This document shows positions 51,595-61,800 of a stretch of DNA of 64,000 nucleotides, one piece after another. The DNA comes from CAZCCV01 sp964497515. GTDB taxonomy: Bacteria; Armatimonadota; UBA5829; DTLH01. Below the pieces are notes generated by a model. It was given only the letters and a program-made list of their open reading frames with translations. It made no database searches and was not told the DNA's origin. Position numbers and translations under genes: made by a program. The stretch's first letter is position 1; every line of letters starts with the position of its first letter. The DNA is taken from assembly GCA_964497515.1 (NCBI GenBank), contig CAZCCV010000003.1, forward strand, positions 71,251-135,250, written 5' to 3'.

Positions 51595-52944
51595 ATGGTC
51601 CAAACTACACCAGTCTTCCCAGAAGACGGGATGACCATAACTGAAGACACTGTGTTTGCCCCGGGCCTTTACGTGTTTCGAAAAGGGCTGACGGTTGCTG
51701 CCGACGGTATTACTATCGACGGAGCAGGTGCTACCTTTGTGGGGTCGACAGATTGGCCCTGTGGACTTCGCATTGAAGGCAGAAAAAACGTTACCATAAA
51801 GAACCTCTGCACCTTAGGCTACTACCACGGAATCGTGATTAAAGACTCCAGTGATATTTCGATAGTAGGAAGCCATATGAAAGCCGCCTCGGAATTGGAT
51901 CCGTATTCGCACGGTCTCTCGGTGCTAGCTTATCCCGATGGTGTTCACGGCGCTGGAATATTCATCGAGAATACCGATGGAGCTGTGATTTCCGACAACG
52001 ATGTGAGTCATCAACAGAATGGAATACTGGCCTATGGATGCAAAAACCTGTTGATAGAACGCAATAATACCTCTATGTGCACCGGCCAGGGAGTTTATTT
52101 GTACGCTTCCTGCGGATGCACGATTCAGGACAATATGATGGACTTCTGTGCCAGAATCTATCACCTGCGCGATGGGCGTATAGATATTGGTGCTGGCACG
52201 GCGTCGGTGATGATGATTAATGGCTCCTCCCGCAATATCATTCGCCGCAACTATATGCGCGGCTCAGGCGATGGTGTTCTCGCTTGCGGCTATCCCGATA
52301 TGGACTATATAGCGCCGTGTGTAGATAACGTAATCGAAGAGAACGACGCTTCTTACTGCCTCAATGTGTCATATGAAGCGACATTCTGCTCTAGAAACCT
52401 GTTCAGGGAGAACAAAGCCAACGCTTCCAACTATGGATTCTGGCTGGGTTACTCTTCAGATATGGAGCTGATCGATAACGAGGTCAACGAGAACCGTATT
52501 GCAGGTATCGCTATCGAACACGGGCACGATAATCGGATAATCGGCAACATAATCAAGCGCAATCGCAGTGGGATACTTCTCTGGACAGACTACTATGAAG
52601 ATTTGGTTCGCGTGTTTCCAGATTGCGAGGGCTCACACAGCTACACAATAGCCCGCAATATTATTGAGTCCAACCGAGATGGAATACGGTCGTACACGGA
52701 GCAACGTGTTAGAGATTTGCTCTGTTACGGCTACAATATTAGCGACAACACCATTAGAGACAATCACACCGGTATTCGGCTGCAACGAGTGCGGGATTGC
52801 AGAATTGATAACAACAGGCTGGTGAGCAACTACGGGTCAGGGATTTGGCTCATCAACTGTCAAGGTATTCGATCGGAGGAGAATCTGTTCGACTCGAATC
52901 GTGTCGATGTTATCGGCAAACTGGATGGAAAGACGAATGAATAA
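51595..52944 (+). CDS. Right-handed parallel beta-helix protein
   Basis: 449 residues made of PbH1 repeats (about 22 residues each), such as NVTIKNLCTLGYYHGIVIKD, GAVISDNDVSHQQNGILAYG and NRIIGNIIKRNRSGILLWT. Resembles NosD/CASH carbohydrate-binding and hydrolysing folds. No signal peptide or membrane segment is visible, so the site of action is unclear; an unrecognised export route or cytoplasmic sugar-polymer role is possible. Weak ribosome site. It starts 13 bp after rnj, and its last 8 bp overlap the histidine-kinase gene, suggesting co-expression with the two-component pair. Confidence 0.8.
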   Translation: MVQTTPVFPEDGMTITEDTVFAPGLYVFRKGLTVAADGITIDGAGATFVGSTDWPCGLRIEGRKNVTIKNLCTLGYYHGIVIKDSSDISIVGSHMKAASELDPYSHGLSVLAYPDGVHGAGIFIENTDGAVISDNDVSHQQNGILAYGCKNLLIERNNTSMCTGQGVYLYASCGCTIQDNMMDFCARIYHLRDGRIDIGAGTASVMMINGSSRNIIRRNYMRGSGDGVLACGYPDMDYIAPCVDNVIEENDASYCLNVSYEATFCSRNLFRENKANASNYGFWLGYSSDMELIDNEVNENRIAGIAIEHGHDNRIIGNIIKRNRSGILLWTDYYEDLVRVFPDCEGSHSYTIARNIIESNRDGIRSYTEQRVRDLLCYGYNISDNTIRDNHTGIRLQRVRDCRIDNNRLVSNYGSGIWLINCQGIRSEENLFDSNRVDVIGKLDGKTNE

Positions 52945-54148
52945 CAAGCTGACCTCAAATATTGTGTCGGAGAGCTTCGATGAAGCGGTAAGACTACTGT
53001 CAATCGGCATGGAACCTAAGGATGTGCTGGCGAAGCTGAGTGAAATCGGCAGCCGTGTGCTTGGAGGGCTCTGTGCGATTTTTCTAATCGACGCGGGCAG
53101 GAGAAATCTGAAACTCGCCGCCGCTTATCACGAAGACCCGGAAGTGGTGGCAAAGTGCACACGTATCGCCGATTCTTCCCACTGCCGCACCGGAGTTGGT
53201 GCTGGCGGAAGGGCTGTAGAGACTGGCCACACGTTCGTTTGGAACCAATCAGAAGGTGTACTTGATCCAGCGGATCAGGGTTACTCTACAGCAATCAGCG
53301 CCAAATCTATGCTTGCTGCTCCTGTTTTTTGTGGTTCGAGAGTTATTGGTGCTTTCACCAGTTGGACGACCTCGGATGTGTGCCCGAGTGAAGAAGAACA
53401 AAGCCTTGCCGAACACCTTGCACTGGTAGTCGGCGCTGCCGTGCAGAATATCAGGCTGTGGGACGAACTGAGCCGCCGCGATGAATGGCGAAGCAGCCTG
53501 GTAAACAAGCTGATGGCTGCGCAGGAAGAGGAACGCAACAAACTCGCTATCCAGCTTCACGATGATGCCAGCCAGTTGTTATCTACTGTACTATTAGAAC
53601 TCACCAGGCTGGAGCAAGCATCAGTTGACGACATCACAGAGCGTGCTACGGCGTTGCGCGTTGAAACCGAAAAAGCGCTTGGCAGGGTGCACGATATGGC
53701 TGTTGAATTGAGACCGCCCGCAATAGACGATCTTGGGATTGCTGGTGCACTGAGACGCTATGTAAACGAATTGCGAGCAAACTCCGATGTAGAGATCGAT
53801 TTTGTGGCCACTCAGTTTGGTCCCGCGGATCTTGAGCTCGATTCGCAGGTTTCTGTATACAGAATAGCTCAGGAAGCACTGTTGAACGTGATTCGTCACT
53901 CCGGAGCACAGTATGCGGGTATCACTCTGGAGAGGCGAAAAGGCTGGTTAGTTATGACTATCGAGGATGATGGTCACGGATTCGACCGTAAAAAATATAC
54001 ATCGGGTTCGCCTAAACGCAGCCTGGGGCTTTTTGGAATGCGCGAGAGGGCGTCGCTCTTGAATGGCAGTGTCGATATAGACTCGAGCCCCGGCACTGGA
54101 ACCACTGTTACTGTACGAATTCCGCTGAATGAGAGGAGTCGTGGTTGA
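52937..54148 (+). CDS. Sensor histidine kinase, GAF + HisKA_3 (NarL type), soluble
   Basis: 403 residues from ATG 52937. GAF domain (about 20-175) with ample Cys (CRTGVGAGGRAVETG), a coiled linker, the HisKA_3 dimerisation helix with phospho-His in EEERNKLAIQLHDDASQLLS (about 197-216), and an ATPase with RIAQEALLNVIRHSGA (N box), EDDGHGFD and LGLFGMRERA. No membrane segment, so it senses a cytoplasmic cue. Overlaps the upstream beta-helix gene by 8 bp and the response regulator gene by 4 bp. Confidence 0.93.
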   Translation: MNNKLTSNIVSESFDEAVRLLSIGMEPKDVLAKLSEIGSRVLGGLCAIFLIDAGRRNLKLAAAYHEDPEVVAKCTRIADSSHCRTGVGAGGRAVETGHTFVWNQSEGVLDPADQGYSTAISAKSMLAAPVFCGSRVIGAFTSWTTSDVCPSEEEQSLAEHLALVVGAAVQNIRLWDELSRRDEWRSSLVNKLMAAQEEERNKLAIQLHDDASQLLSTVLLELTRLEQASVDDITERATALRVETEKALGRVHDMAVELRPPAIDDLGIAGALRRYVNELRANSDVEIDFVATQFGPADLELDSQVSVYRIAQEALLNVIRHSGAQYAGITLERRKGWLVMTIEDDGHGFDRKKYTSGSPKRSLGLFGMRERASLLNGSVDIDSSPGTGTTVTVRIPLNERSRG

Positions 54149-54816
54149 TACAGAAAATCCGGATAATGCTGGCCGATGATCACCCGCTGTTTCGAGAAGG
54201 CGTCAGAAAAGCCCTGGAAGAACAGCCAGATATGGAAGTGGTTGGAGAGGCGTCGGATGGCAAAGAAGCTGTTACCGAGGCGCTTCGGTTGCGGCCAGAT
54301 GTGATGCTGCTGGACATCGCTATGCCGGAGCTTCGCGGGATTGAAGTGGCTCGCAAACTCGCTCGCGAAATACCTGATATCAAACTTATTGCTCTCACTG
54401 TTTACGATGATGCTGAGTGTGCCCGCAGGTTCATTCAGGCTGGCGGGTTTGGCTTTGTCGTGAAACGAGCCGCAGGGTCGGAGATCGCAACGGCTGTCAG
54501 GCGCGTGTTTGGCGGACATCTGCACGTTTTTGCCGACCAAGCATCCCACCTGTGGCAGGATATTCTAGGTGAGAAAGTTATCCCCCCTCAGCGGCAGGGG
54601 AAGCTCTCCAAAAGAGAAACTCAGATAGTCGCACTCATAGCGCAGGGTTATACCAATCAGCGTATCGCCGATGTGCTCTGTATCAGCCATCGCACTGTAG
54701 AAACACACAGAACACGTATTACCTCCAAACTCGGGCTTAAGAACCGCGCCCAGCTAGTGCGTTACGCAATAGAAAACGATCTGATACCAAACGCCGAAGA
54801 CGAGTTCATTCTCTGA
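54145..54816 (+). CDS. NarL/FixJ-type response regulator
   Basis: 223 residues from TTG 54145, which overlaps the kinase stop (TTGA). Receiver: IMLADDHPLFREGV (acidic pair), phospho-Asp in DVMLLDIAMPE (about 48-58), T in LIALTVYDD and K in FVVKRA. LuxR/NarL helix-turn-helix at LSKRETQIVALIAQGYTNQRIADVLCISHRTVETHRTRI (about 153-191). Expected partner of the kinase just upstream; target genes unknown, but the coupled beta-helix gene is a candidate. Confidence 0.95.
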   Translation: MIQKIRIMLADDHPLFREGVRKALEEQPDMEVVGEASDGKEAVTEALRLRPDVMLLDIAMPELRGIEVARKLAREIPDIKLIALTVYDDAECARRFIQAGGFGFVVKRAAGSEIATAVRRVFGGHLHVFADQASHLWQDILGEKVIPPQRQGKLSKRETQIVALIAQGYTNQRIADVLCISHRTVETHRTRITSKLGLKNRAQLVRYAIENDLIPNAEDEFIL

Positions 54817-54871
54817 TTCCGATAACACACATATTTCGCATATATCGAGCTTATTGACCTCACCTACTGGG

Positions 54872-54877
54872 TATACT
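54872..54877 (+). promoter_or_regulatory. -10 element of the triple-PAS gene
   Basis: TATACT at 54872-54877, 7 nt before GTG 54885, with no good -35. This distance implies a leaderless message if GTG 54885 is the start. Confidence 0.45.
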
Positions 54878-54884
54878 TGCTGAT

Positions 54885-56690
54885 GTGAGAACAAAGTCAA
54901 TAGAGCTTGGTCGAATGGAAATGAGTTTTGCTGATCAGCACAATGGAATTATTGATGATCAGAGAGAGTTAGCGCTTCTTCGAAAGTATCTGGATATTGC
55001 CGGCACCATGCTCGTCGCCCTCGATAGAGATGGCCGGATTACAATGATCAACCGCAAAGCTCGCGAAGTCCTTGGCTGCACCGATCAACAGGTGCTGGGA
55101 AAGAACTGGTTCTCCACATTTGTGCCCGAATCCTATAGAGTCGATGTCGAAAGTTCGTTTGGCAAGCTCATGCAGGGTAACCCCGCATTTGGCACAATAC
55201 AGGCAGAAAACCCAATTGTTACAGCCTCCGGTGAAGAGAGGCTGATTGTCTGGGAGAATACCATCCTTTTCGATGACGATGGCGCTGTCGTCGGCTCCTT
55301 AAGTTCAGGAGAAGATATAACCGAGAAAAGGCGCGCAGAACAGGCTCTTATCGAGAGTGAAGAGCGCTTCAGAACTCTTGCTGATAACATCTCGCAGATG
55401 GCGTGGATGGCGGATGATACAGGGCAGCGGTTCTGGTTCAACAAACGCTGGCTCGAGTATACAGGTGCCATCGCGGATGAAATGAAGGGTTGGGGCTGGC
55501 TCAAGGTTCAGCACCCGGATTATGCCAAGAAGGTTGTCGAGCGCGTAAGATACTGCTTCGGGCGCGGTGAGTATTGGGCGGACACCATTCCTCTGCGAGG
55601 AAAAGACGGCAAATACCGATGGTTTCTTACGCAGGCATATCCGATTGAAGACGAGCGCGGCAAGACCGTTCGATGGTTTGGCACCAATACGGACATCACC
55701 GAACAATTGGAAACCCAGGAGCAACTCCGCCGACGCGCAGAAGAACTGCAGAAGCTTATGGACGTTGTGCCAGTAGCTATCTTGGTGGGGCACGATCCGG
55801 AGTGCAACAACATTACCGGCAATCGCGCTGCAAATGAGTTTTATGAGGCTGCAGATCAGGAAAACATCTCGATATCGGCATCTAATCGTCGCCGGTTCTT
55901 CCGCAATGGCACTGAGCTTGCACACAACGAACTTCCATTGAAATATGCGGCAGCAAATAATGTCGATGTCAAAGGAGCAGAATTTGATATCCTGACACCT
56001 AGCGGCCACCGAACGACGCTTTGGGGCTACGCGTCGCCACTTCGAGACCCCAATGGTGAAGTTCGCGGTGCTGTTGGAGCATTTGTAGACACTACAGAGC
56101 GCAAAAGGGCATTGGAACGCGAACGGATGCTGGAGAAGAAACAGACCGCGTTCTATCGACGAACTATTGCCGCAGCTACTATGGACAGGCTGGTAATTCT
56201 CGAACGTGACGAAGTGCGTTCTCTTGCTGGCGAAGCAAAGAAGTCGTGGCTCTTTACTGACCCTATTGATGTCGCCCGCGTCCGCAAGGATATCGTAAAA
56301 TATGCAGAATCGATAGGGCTACCTACTCAGCTTCTCAATAGGGTGGCTACTTCTGTGGGGGAGATACTTTCTAATGCGGTGAAGTATGCCAACGGCGGAG
56401 AGGCTTCAGTCCACGAAAACGACGGCAAACTTGTGGTTGTCGTTTCTGATTCTGGCCCTGGTATAGAGAATCTGAACCTGCCCGATGTCGCACTTGTTAT
56501 GGGTTACTCGACGGCAGGCACTGGAGGAATGGGCTACAAGATGGCCATTCAGTCTGCTGACAAAGTGTATTTAGCAACTGGAGAGGCAGGCACTCTGGTA
56601 GCGATGGAGTTTTTGCAAGAGCAGGATAATGACTCTTTGATGGGAACTGCAAAAAGGCTCTGTGGAGGTTTGGATCAGTCTACCCGTTAG
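54885..56690 (+). CDS. Triple-PAS protein with RsbT/anti-sigma-type kinase domain
   Basis: 601 residues. Three PAS/PAC modules (about 30-150, 155-275, 280-410; ends such as GEDITEKRRAEQALIESEERF and TNTDITEQLETQEQLR), a helical bridge, then a HATPase (about 470-590). The ATPase has VGEILSNAVKYANGG, VSDSGPGIENLN and MGYSTAGTGGMGYKMA, the pattern of RsbT/RsbW-type serine kinases. There is no HisKA helix with a phospho-His, so it likely phosphorylates or binds an anti-anti-sigma protein. No such partner lies nearby. GTG 54885 is used; ATG 54915 and 54921 are alternatives, none with a ribosome site. Confidence 0.82.
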   Translation: MRTKSIELGRMEMSFADQHNGIIDDQRELALLRKYLDIAGTMLVALDRDGRITMINRKAREVLGCTDQQVLGKNWFSTFVPESYRVDVESSFGKLMQGNPAFGTIQAENPIVTASGEERLIVWENTILFDDDGAVVGSLSSGEDITEKRRAEQALIESEERFRTLADNISQMAWMADDTGQRFWFNKRWLEYTGAIADEMKGWGWLKVQHPDYAKKVVERVRYCFGRGEYWADTIPLRGKDGKYRWFLTQAYPIEDERGKTVRWFGTNTDITEQLETQEQLRRRAEELQKLMDVVPVAILVGHDPECNNITGNRAANEFYEAADQENISISASNRRRFFRNGTELAHNELPLKYAAANNVDVKGAEFDILTPSGHRTTLWGYASPLRDPNGEVRGAVGAFVDTTERKRALERERMLEKKQTAFYRRTIAAATMDRLVILERDEVRSLAGEAKKSWLFTDPIDVARVRKDIVKYAESIGLPTQLLNRVATSVGEILSNAVKYANGGEASVHENDGKLVVVVSDSGPGIENLNLPDVALVMGYSTAGTGGMGYKMAIQSADKVYLATGEAGTLVAMEFLQEQDNDSLMGTAKRLCGGLDQSTR

Positions 56691-56734
56691 CTCTTAGCGA
56701 CGGTTGATGATATATTTGAAACCGGACAAACCTG

Positions 56735-57208
56735 TCACTTTGCAGGTTTTACAAATATTTGGTGAAGAGCTTGCATGGCACTTGCCACGTCCTGCTGTTC
56801 CTGCGGCGTAAGTTTGCTGAGGTGATTCTTCATAAGCTCTCGGGCTCGTGCGCTTGTGGAATCGAGTTCTTCTGCACCTGATGCAGTGAGCGTTACTACT
56901 GCTCGGCGGCGGTCGCCTTCTGCAGTCTTTCTCTCCAGATAATTCCGTTTCACCAGACCATCCACGAGCTTTGATGCGGTGGACAGTGCTACCCCGAGGT
57001 ATTCTGAGACTTCGGATATGCAAGCACTCTTCCGTCTGTTGAGGAAAATAAGTGCCCTAAACTGTGGAACAGATAGGCCCTCAGGACGGTTGGCGCGCAT
57101 GGCTCCTCTGAATGTTCCCATTATTTTCGGTGCTACCGACATCACAAGCGACGCGATATCGTCGTCAGATTTGCAGTTTTCGCCGCTTCGTATTGCCAAT
57201 GGTTTCAT
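56735..57208 (-). CDS. MarR-family transcriptional regulator
   Basis: 157 residues with the MarR winged helix: SVPQFRALIFLNRRKSACISEVSEYLGVALSTASKLVDGLVKRNYLERKTAEGDRRRAVVTLT (about 47-110). Divergent from the efflux genes, the normal place for their repressor. A perfect -35, 17 bp and a TATACT -10 end 6 nt before the ATG, so the mRNA is leaderless. Ligand unknown. Confidence 0.92.
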   Translation of the reverse strand: MKPLAIRSGENCKSDDDIASLVMSVAPKIMGTFRGAMRANRPEGLSVPQFRALIFLNRRKSACISEVSEYLGVALSTASKLVDGLVKRNYLERKTAEGDRRRAVVTLTASGAEELDSTSARARELMKNHLSKLTPQEQQDVASAMQALHQIFVKPAK

Positions 57209-57214
57209 AAGCGA

Positions 57215-57243
57215 AGTATAATACCATTGTTACGTGATGTCAA
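57215..57243 (-). promoter_or_regulatory. Leaderless promoter of marR
   Basis: TTGACA (57243-57238), 17-bp spacer, TATACT (57220-57215); transcription should start at or next to the ATG at 57208. GTATTATAC, a palindrome, covers the -10 and is a likely operator. The same stretch must also carry the plus-strand efflux promoter. Confidence 0.75.
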
Positions 57244-57283
57244 AGGTATGGCTCGAAGCGTTTACGTGAGCCTGGAGAGGTTT

Positions 57284-58897
57284 ATGAAGAAGTGGTTAGC
57301 TGTTCTGATTCCCGTGATTATCATTGCGGGATTGATAGTATGGAGAATTGATCAGAAGAAGTCCGAAGCGGCTGAACAGATGAATCAGCGTGTGGGCAGA
57401 TCTCAGATGCCTGCGTCCGTCGAAATGGCCGAACTGCAGGTTAGAGATATTGTCAACAAATTTGAAGCTACAGGTTCTGTAGAGCCGCTACACAATGTGA
57501 ATATATCTCCCCGAATTACCGGCAGGGTGGAGTATCTGAATGTTCGAGAGGGCGACCGTGTAAAATCGGGGCAGGTGCTCGTTCGACTCGACGAATCGCA
57601 GTTAGATGCTGATGTCCGGGCACAACAGGCGGCGGTTGCACAAGCCAAATACCGGCTGGCACAGGCTCAACTCACACAGGAGACGACGGACTCGTCGGTT
57701 ACTACTCAACTGCGTCAGCAGCAAGCCTCTCTCGCCAGTGCAGAAGCCGATCTTAAACAAGCCGAGAAGACTCGCGCTGCACAGTATGAGTCTGCCAAAG
57801 CACTCGTCGAAGATGCTCAAACGAAGATCGAGAGCGCTGCAGCATCTGTCGCAAATGCTCGCGCAGGCGTGAAGAGTGCAGAAGCCAACCTTGAGAATGC
57901 CACTGCCAAGCTCGATAGAGCTAACGAGCTCTACAAACTCGGCTACATCTCAACACAGGCCGTTGAAGATGCCCGAACTACAGTGAGCGTTCAACAGTCT
58001 GCACTCGAGACTGCAAAAGGACAGCTTCAGTCGGCGATCGCTGCAGAGAACTCTGCTGTTACCCAGAAACGATCCGCGGAGCAGCAAGCGAATATCATCC
58101 GTGCGAAAGCAGACGCCGACTTGGAAGCCGCACGCGCCAGATTGATTCAAGCTAATGCGGCTCTTGATTATGCAGAGGCCAACAAAAGCCAGTCGCCAGC
58201 CTATAAACAGAGCTTGGAGGCTCTGAAGGCCGCTGTGTCTGCTGCACAGGCTTCGCTAGATAGCGCAATCTCGAAGAAGCAAGACTCAGTGCTCAAATCC
58301 CCTATTGATGGCGTCATCACTGCTCGCAATCTAGATCCGGGCAGTCTGGCATCTTCCGGACAACCGATTCTTACGATTCAAGCGATAAACAAAGTCTGGG
58401 TAACGGTTGCTGTTCCAGAGGACGTTTGTACCAAACTGCGAATTGGGCAGACCGCCAAAGTGACTTTTGATGCGCTGGAAGGCAAATTTTTCGAAACGCA
58501 AATAGCACAGATTAACCCATCTGCTGACCTGGGTAGCCGTCAGTACACGATCCGTGTGATTCTGGACAACTCTCAGAAGGAACTTACAACGGGAATGTTC
58601 GCCCGAGTGGCATTCACTATCGGGCACGCCAAAAACGCACTCGCTGTTCCGAGGGAAGCTGTTCAGGAGCGTTCGGATGGCTCTAGTTACTTGATTGTGG
58701 CTGGTAGAGACGGCAAAGCAGAGTTCTTGACGGTTTCGACTGGAGTGGCCGACGGCCATTGGGTGGCGATTACGACGAGTATTCCGCCGTCGGCAAAGGT
58801 CGTAACAATGAGTGCTTCTCCAGTGCGTGAAGGGCAGATGCTCCGGACAAGCAATGACGGTCGCGGTGCTGCAGGTCGGATGGGAAGCAAGTCATGA
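57284..58897 (+). CDS. RND efflux membrane-fusion protein (HlyD/AcrA family)
   Basis: 537 residues from ATG 57284 (GGAGAGG upstream). One N-terminal membrane anchor (about 3-20), a biotinyl-lipoyl half (VSPRITGRVEYLNVREGDRVKSGQVLVRLDE-like, about 75-103), a very long alpha-hairpin of Ala/Gln/Glu-rich heptads (about 105-335), the second lipoyl half (SPIDGVITARNLDPGS), then beta-barrel and proximal domains. The length exceeds the 380-430 typical of AcrA because of the longer hairpin, which should set the distance to the outer-membrane channel. Overlaps the RND pump gene by ATGA. No TolC-like gene is in the window. Confidence 0.92.
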   Translation: MKKWLAVLIPVIIIAGLIVWRIDQKKSEAAEQMNQRVGRSQMPASVEMAELQVRDIVNKFEATGSVEPLHNVNISPRITGRVEYLNVREGDRVKSGQVLVRLDESQLDADVRAQQAAVAQAKYRLAQAQLTQETTDSSVTTQLRQQQASLASAEADLKQAEKTRAAQYESAKALVEDAQTKIESAAASVANARAGVKSAEANLENATAKLDRANELYKLGYISTQAVEDARTTVSVQQSALETAKGQLQSAIAAENSAVTQKRSAEQQANIIRAKADADLEAARARLIQANAALDYAEANKSQSPAYKQSLEALKAAVSAAQASLDSAISKKQDSVLKSPIDGVITARNLDPGSLASSGQPILTIQAINKVWVTVAVPEDVCTKLRIGQTAKVTFDALEGKFFETQIAQINPSADLGSRQYTIRVILDNSQKELTTGMFARVAFTIGHAKNALAVPREAVQERSDGSSYLIVAGRDGKAEFLTVSTGVADGHWVAITTSIPPSAKVVTMSASPVREGQMLRTSNDGRGAAGRMGSKS

Positions 58898-61800
58898 ATA
58901 TAGCGAAATTTGCCGTATCCAGACCTGTCGCAGTTACGATGCAGATTACGGCTCTGGTTCTTCTCGGGTTTATCTGTTTCACAAGGCTTCCAGTTGATCT
59001 TCTTCCGCGGGTTACTCTGCCTTCAGTCAGCGTCACTACCGACTGGCCGAACGTGGCACCAGAGGAAATCGAGGCGCAGATAACCAGACCAATCGAACAG
59101 GCGGTATCCTCTACGCCGAATCTTTACCAGGTTACATCCTCTACTACTGCCGGCAACTCCAGGGTTACGGTTCGGTTCAATTGGGGAACCGACATCGGGC
59201 AGGGTGCTATCGACGTTATGCAGAGGGTGGAGCGGGCAAAACGCAGATTTCCAATTGATCAGACCCTTCAGACCCCGGCTGTTATGAAGTTCGACCCAAA
59301 TCAGATGCCGATTCTGACAGTCGGTTTCTACGGTGAAAAGGATCCTGTGAAACTGAGGAGCCTTCTAGACAACCAGATTTCACCAATAATCGAATCCGCG
59401 GATGGCGTGGCGTCGGCTACAGTAAGTGGTGGTCAGCCGCGCTCAATTATGGTAAATGTCGACCCCATAAAACTCCGCGCCCACAATTTGGCTCTTGCAG
59501 ATGTAATTCGCAGGCTGATGCAGGAGAACATCAACTCTCCAGCTGGTATCGCACGGCAGAGTGACACCGAATACACTATACGCAGCCTCGGATGGCTCAC
59601 CAGCCCCGATCAGATACGTTCTATCCCACTAGCTGCACCAAACGGGCAGATTGTAACACTGGGTGACGTGGCAAAAGTCGAGGATACTCACCAAGAGACG
59701 CGAGTCTATGCCAGAATGAACGGTGAACCCGCTGCCGGGATTATGATCACCAAACAGAGTGATGCGAATACCATTAGCACAGTCAAATCGGTGATGGAAC
59801 GCCTGGAGCGAGTCAAAGAACTGTATCCACACTTAGAACATAAGGTGGCTTATAACCAGGCGTCGTACGTGCAGAGGTCAGTCGACGATCTCAAAGTAAA
59901 TGCAATCATTGGTGGCGTGCTGGCTGTGCTGATTCTGTTGTTCTTCCTCAGAAACTTGCGAAGCACGCTCGTTGTGGCGCTCGCTATTCCAATATCAATT
60001 GTCTCCACATTTGCGCTCGTCTATCTGTGCGGCTTTACGCTGAACACCATGTCGCTCAGCGGTCTTGCGCTCGCGACGGGTCTTATTGTCGACGATGCTG
60101 TGGTTGTGCTCGAAAACATATTCCGGCATATCGAACGTGACAAACTCCCTGCCAGGGAGGCTGCAATCAAGGGCACTAACGAGATTATGTCGGCGGTTGT
60201 AGCTTCAACCTGGACGGTTATGGTCGTCTTTCTTCCGCTGATGTTGATTAAAGGCCAGTCTGGTCAGATGTTCACTCAGTTTGCACTGGTAGTTGTCTTT
60301 GCACTTGCGGTGTCGCTTCTTGATGCGGTAACAGTTGTCCCGATGCTTGCGAACAAGTTAATATCTAGCGAAGCGCACGTTGATACGATGGAAAACGGAC
60401 ACCGTCATAAGAGACTTTCAAGCAGGGTGTTCAACAGATTTGGAGAGTGGTTCGATTCGCTCGACCACACTTATCGTAATGGACTTGACTGGGCGCTGAA
60501 TCATCGAATGCTTACAATAGTCGGTGCACTCATTATAACCGGCGCAACGTTCTTTCTTCTTCCTCAACTCGGCAGAGAGATGATGCCGCAAACCGACACA
60601 GGCGATATGTCGGTTTACATTAGGCTACCACCCGGCACAGCGCTTTCGAAGACTAATGCTGTTATGCAGCAAGTGGAACAGATACTGCTGAAGAACCCGA
60701 ACGTAGAGACTGCTTTCGCTTCTGCGGGCTCTACATCTGCGACTCGCGGTAGCGGTGGTTCGTCTCAGTCTAGCCAGGGTGGGGTGACAATCCATTTGAG
60801 AGATGACCGCAAGCAGAGCACGCAGGAAGTGATTGCCGATCTCCGAAAAGAGCTTTCCAGTATTCCGGGTGTAAGACCGCAGATACGCATAAACGATATC
60901 GTCAGTATGCTGATGACTGGTGGCATGGAAAACGTCGAGATCGATATTTTCGGGCATGATCTGGTTACGCTGTCTAAGCTGTCCAAAGACGTTATGGCTC
61001 GTGTGAGGGATGTTCCTGGTTTGGAAAATGTGGATGTCAACTGGCAAGAGTCGATGCCCGAAATCCAGTGGAAAGTGAACCGAGAAAAAGCCGCTCAGCT
61101 CGGTGTCACCTTTAGCGACATTGCAAGCACGTTAAATATTGCAACAAACGGCACTATCGCCACCTACTATCAGGAAGAAGGCTTTCAGTATCCTATCGTT
61201 GTGCAGTTGCCAGAAGCCGACCGCAAGACCGTCGAAGCGATGTCAAATCTGATCATAAAGCCGAGTGGTTCAAATGGGAGTGATATTGTGCTAAGGCAAG
61301 TGGCAACTCCTATTTACGCCTTTGGTCCTAGCCAGATAACCCGACAGGACAGGCAGCGTTTTATTGCTGTTACGGGCACTCCTCAGGGCAGAACTGTGAG
61401 CGAAGTTCAGGCCGATGTCGAAAAAGCACTGGCTGAAATGAAGATGCCAGCAGGTTACTATTGGGATTGGGGAACCAGTCAGAAGCGACAGGCGGAGGAG
61501 TTCAGTGGAATGGGGCTCGCAATTGTGCTCGCTATCTGCATTATTTTTATGCTGCTTGCAGCGCAATTTGAGTCGCTTACGCACCCGCTCGCGATACTTC
61601 TTTCGGTACCGCTCGCCGCTACGGGTGTAATTCTTGGATTGTTCCTCACCGGAAGATCGTTTGGTCTCACTGCGCTCATTGGTGTGTTGATGCTAGTTGG
61701 AATCGTAGTAAAGAACGGTATTCTGCTTGTTGATTACACCAATACACTCCGAAGGCGTGGTTTCAAACGGAACGAAGCCGTGCTCGTGGCTTCTCCGACC

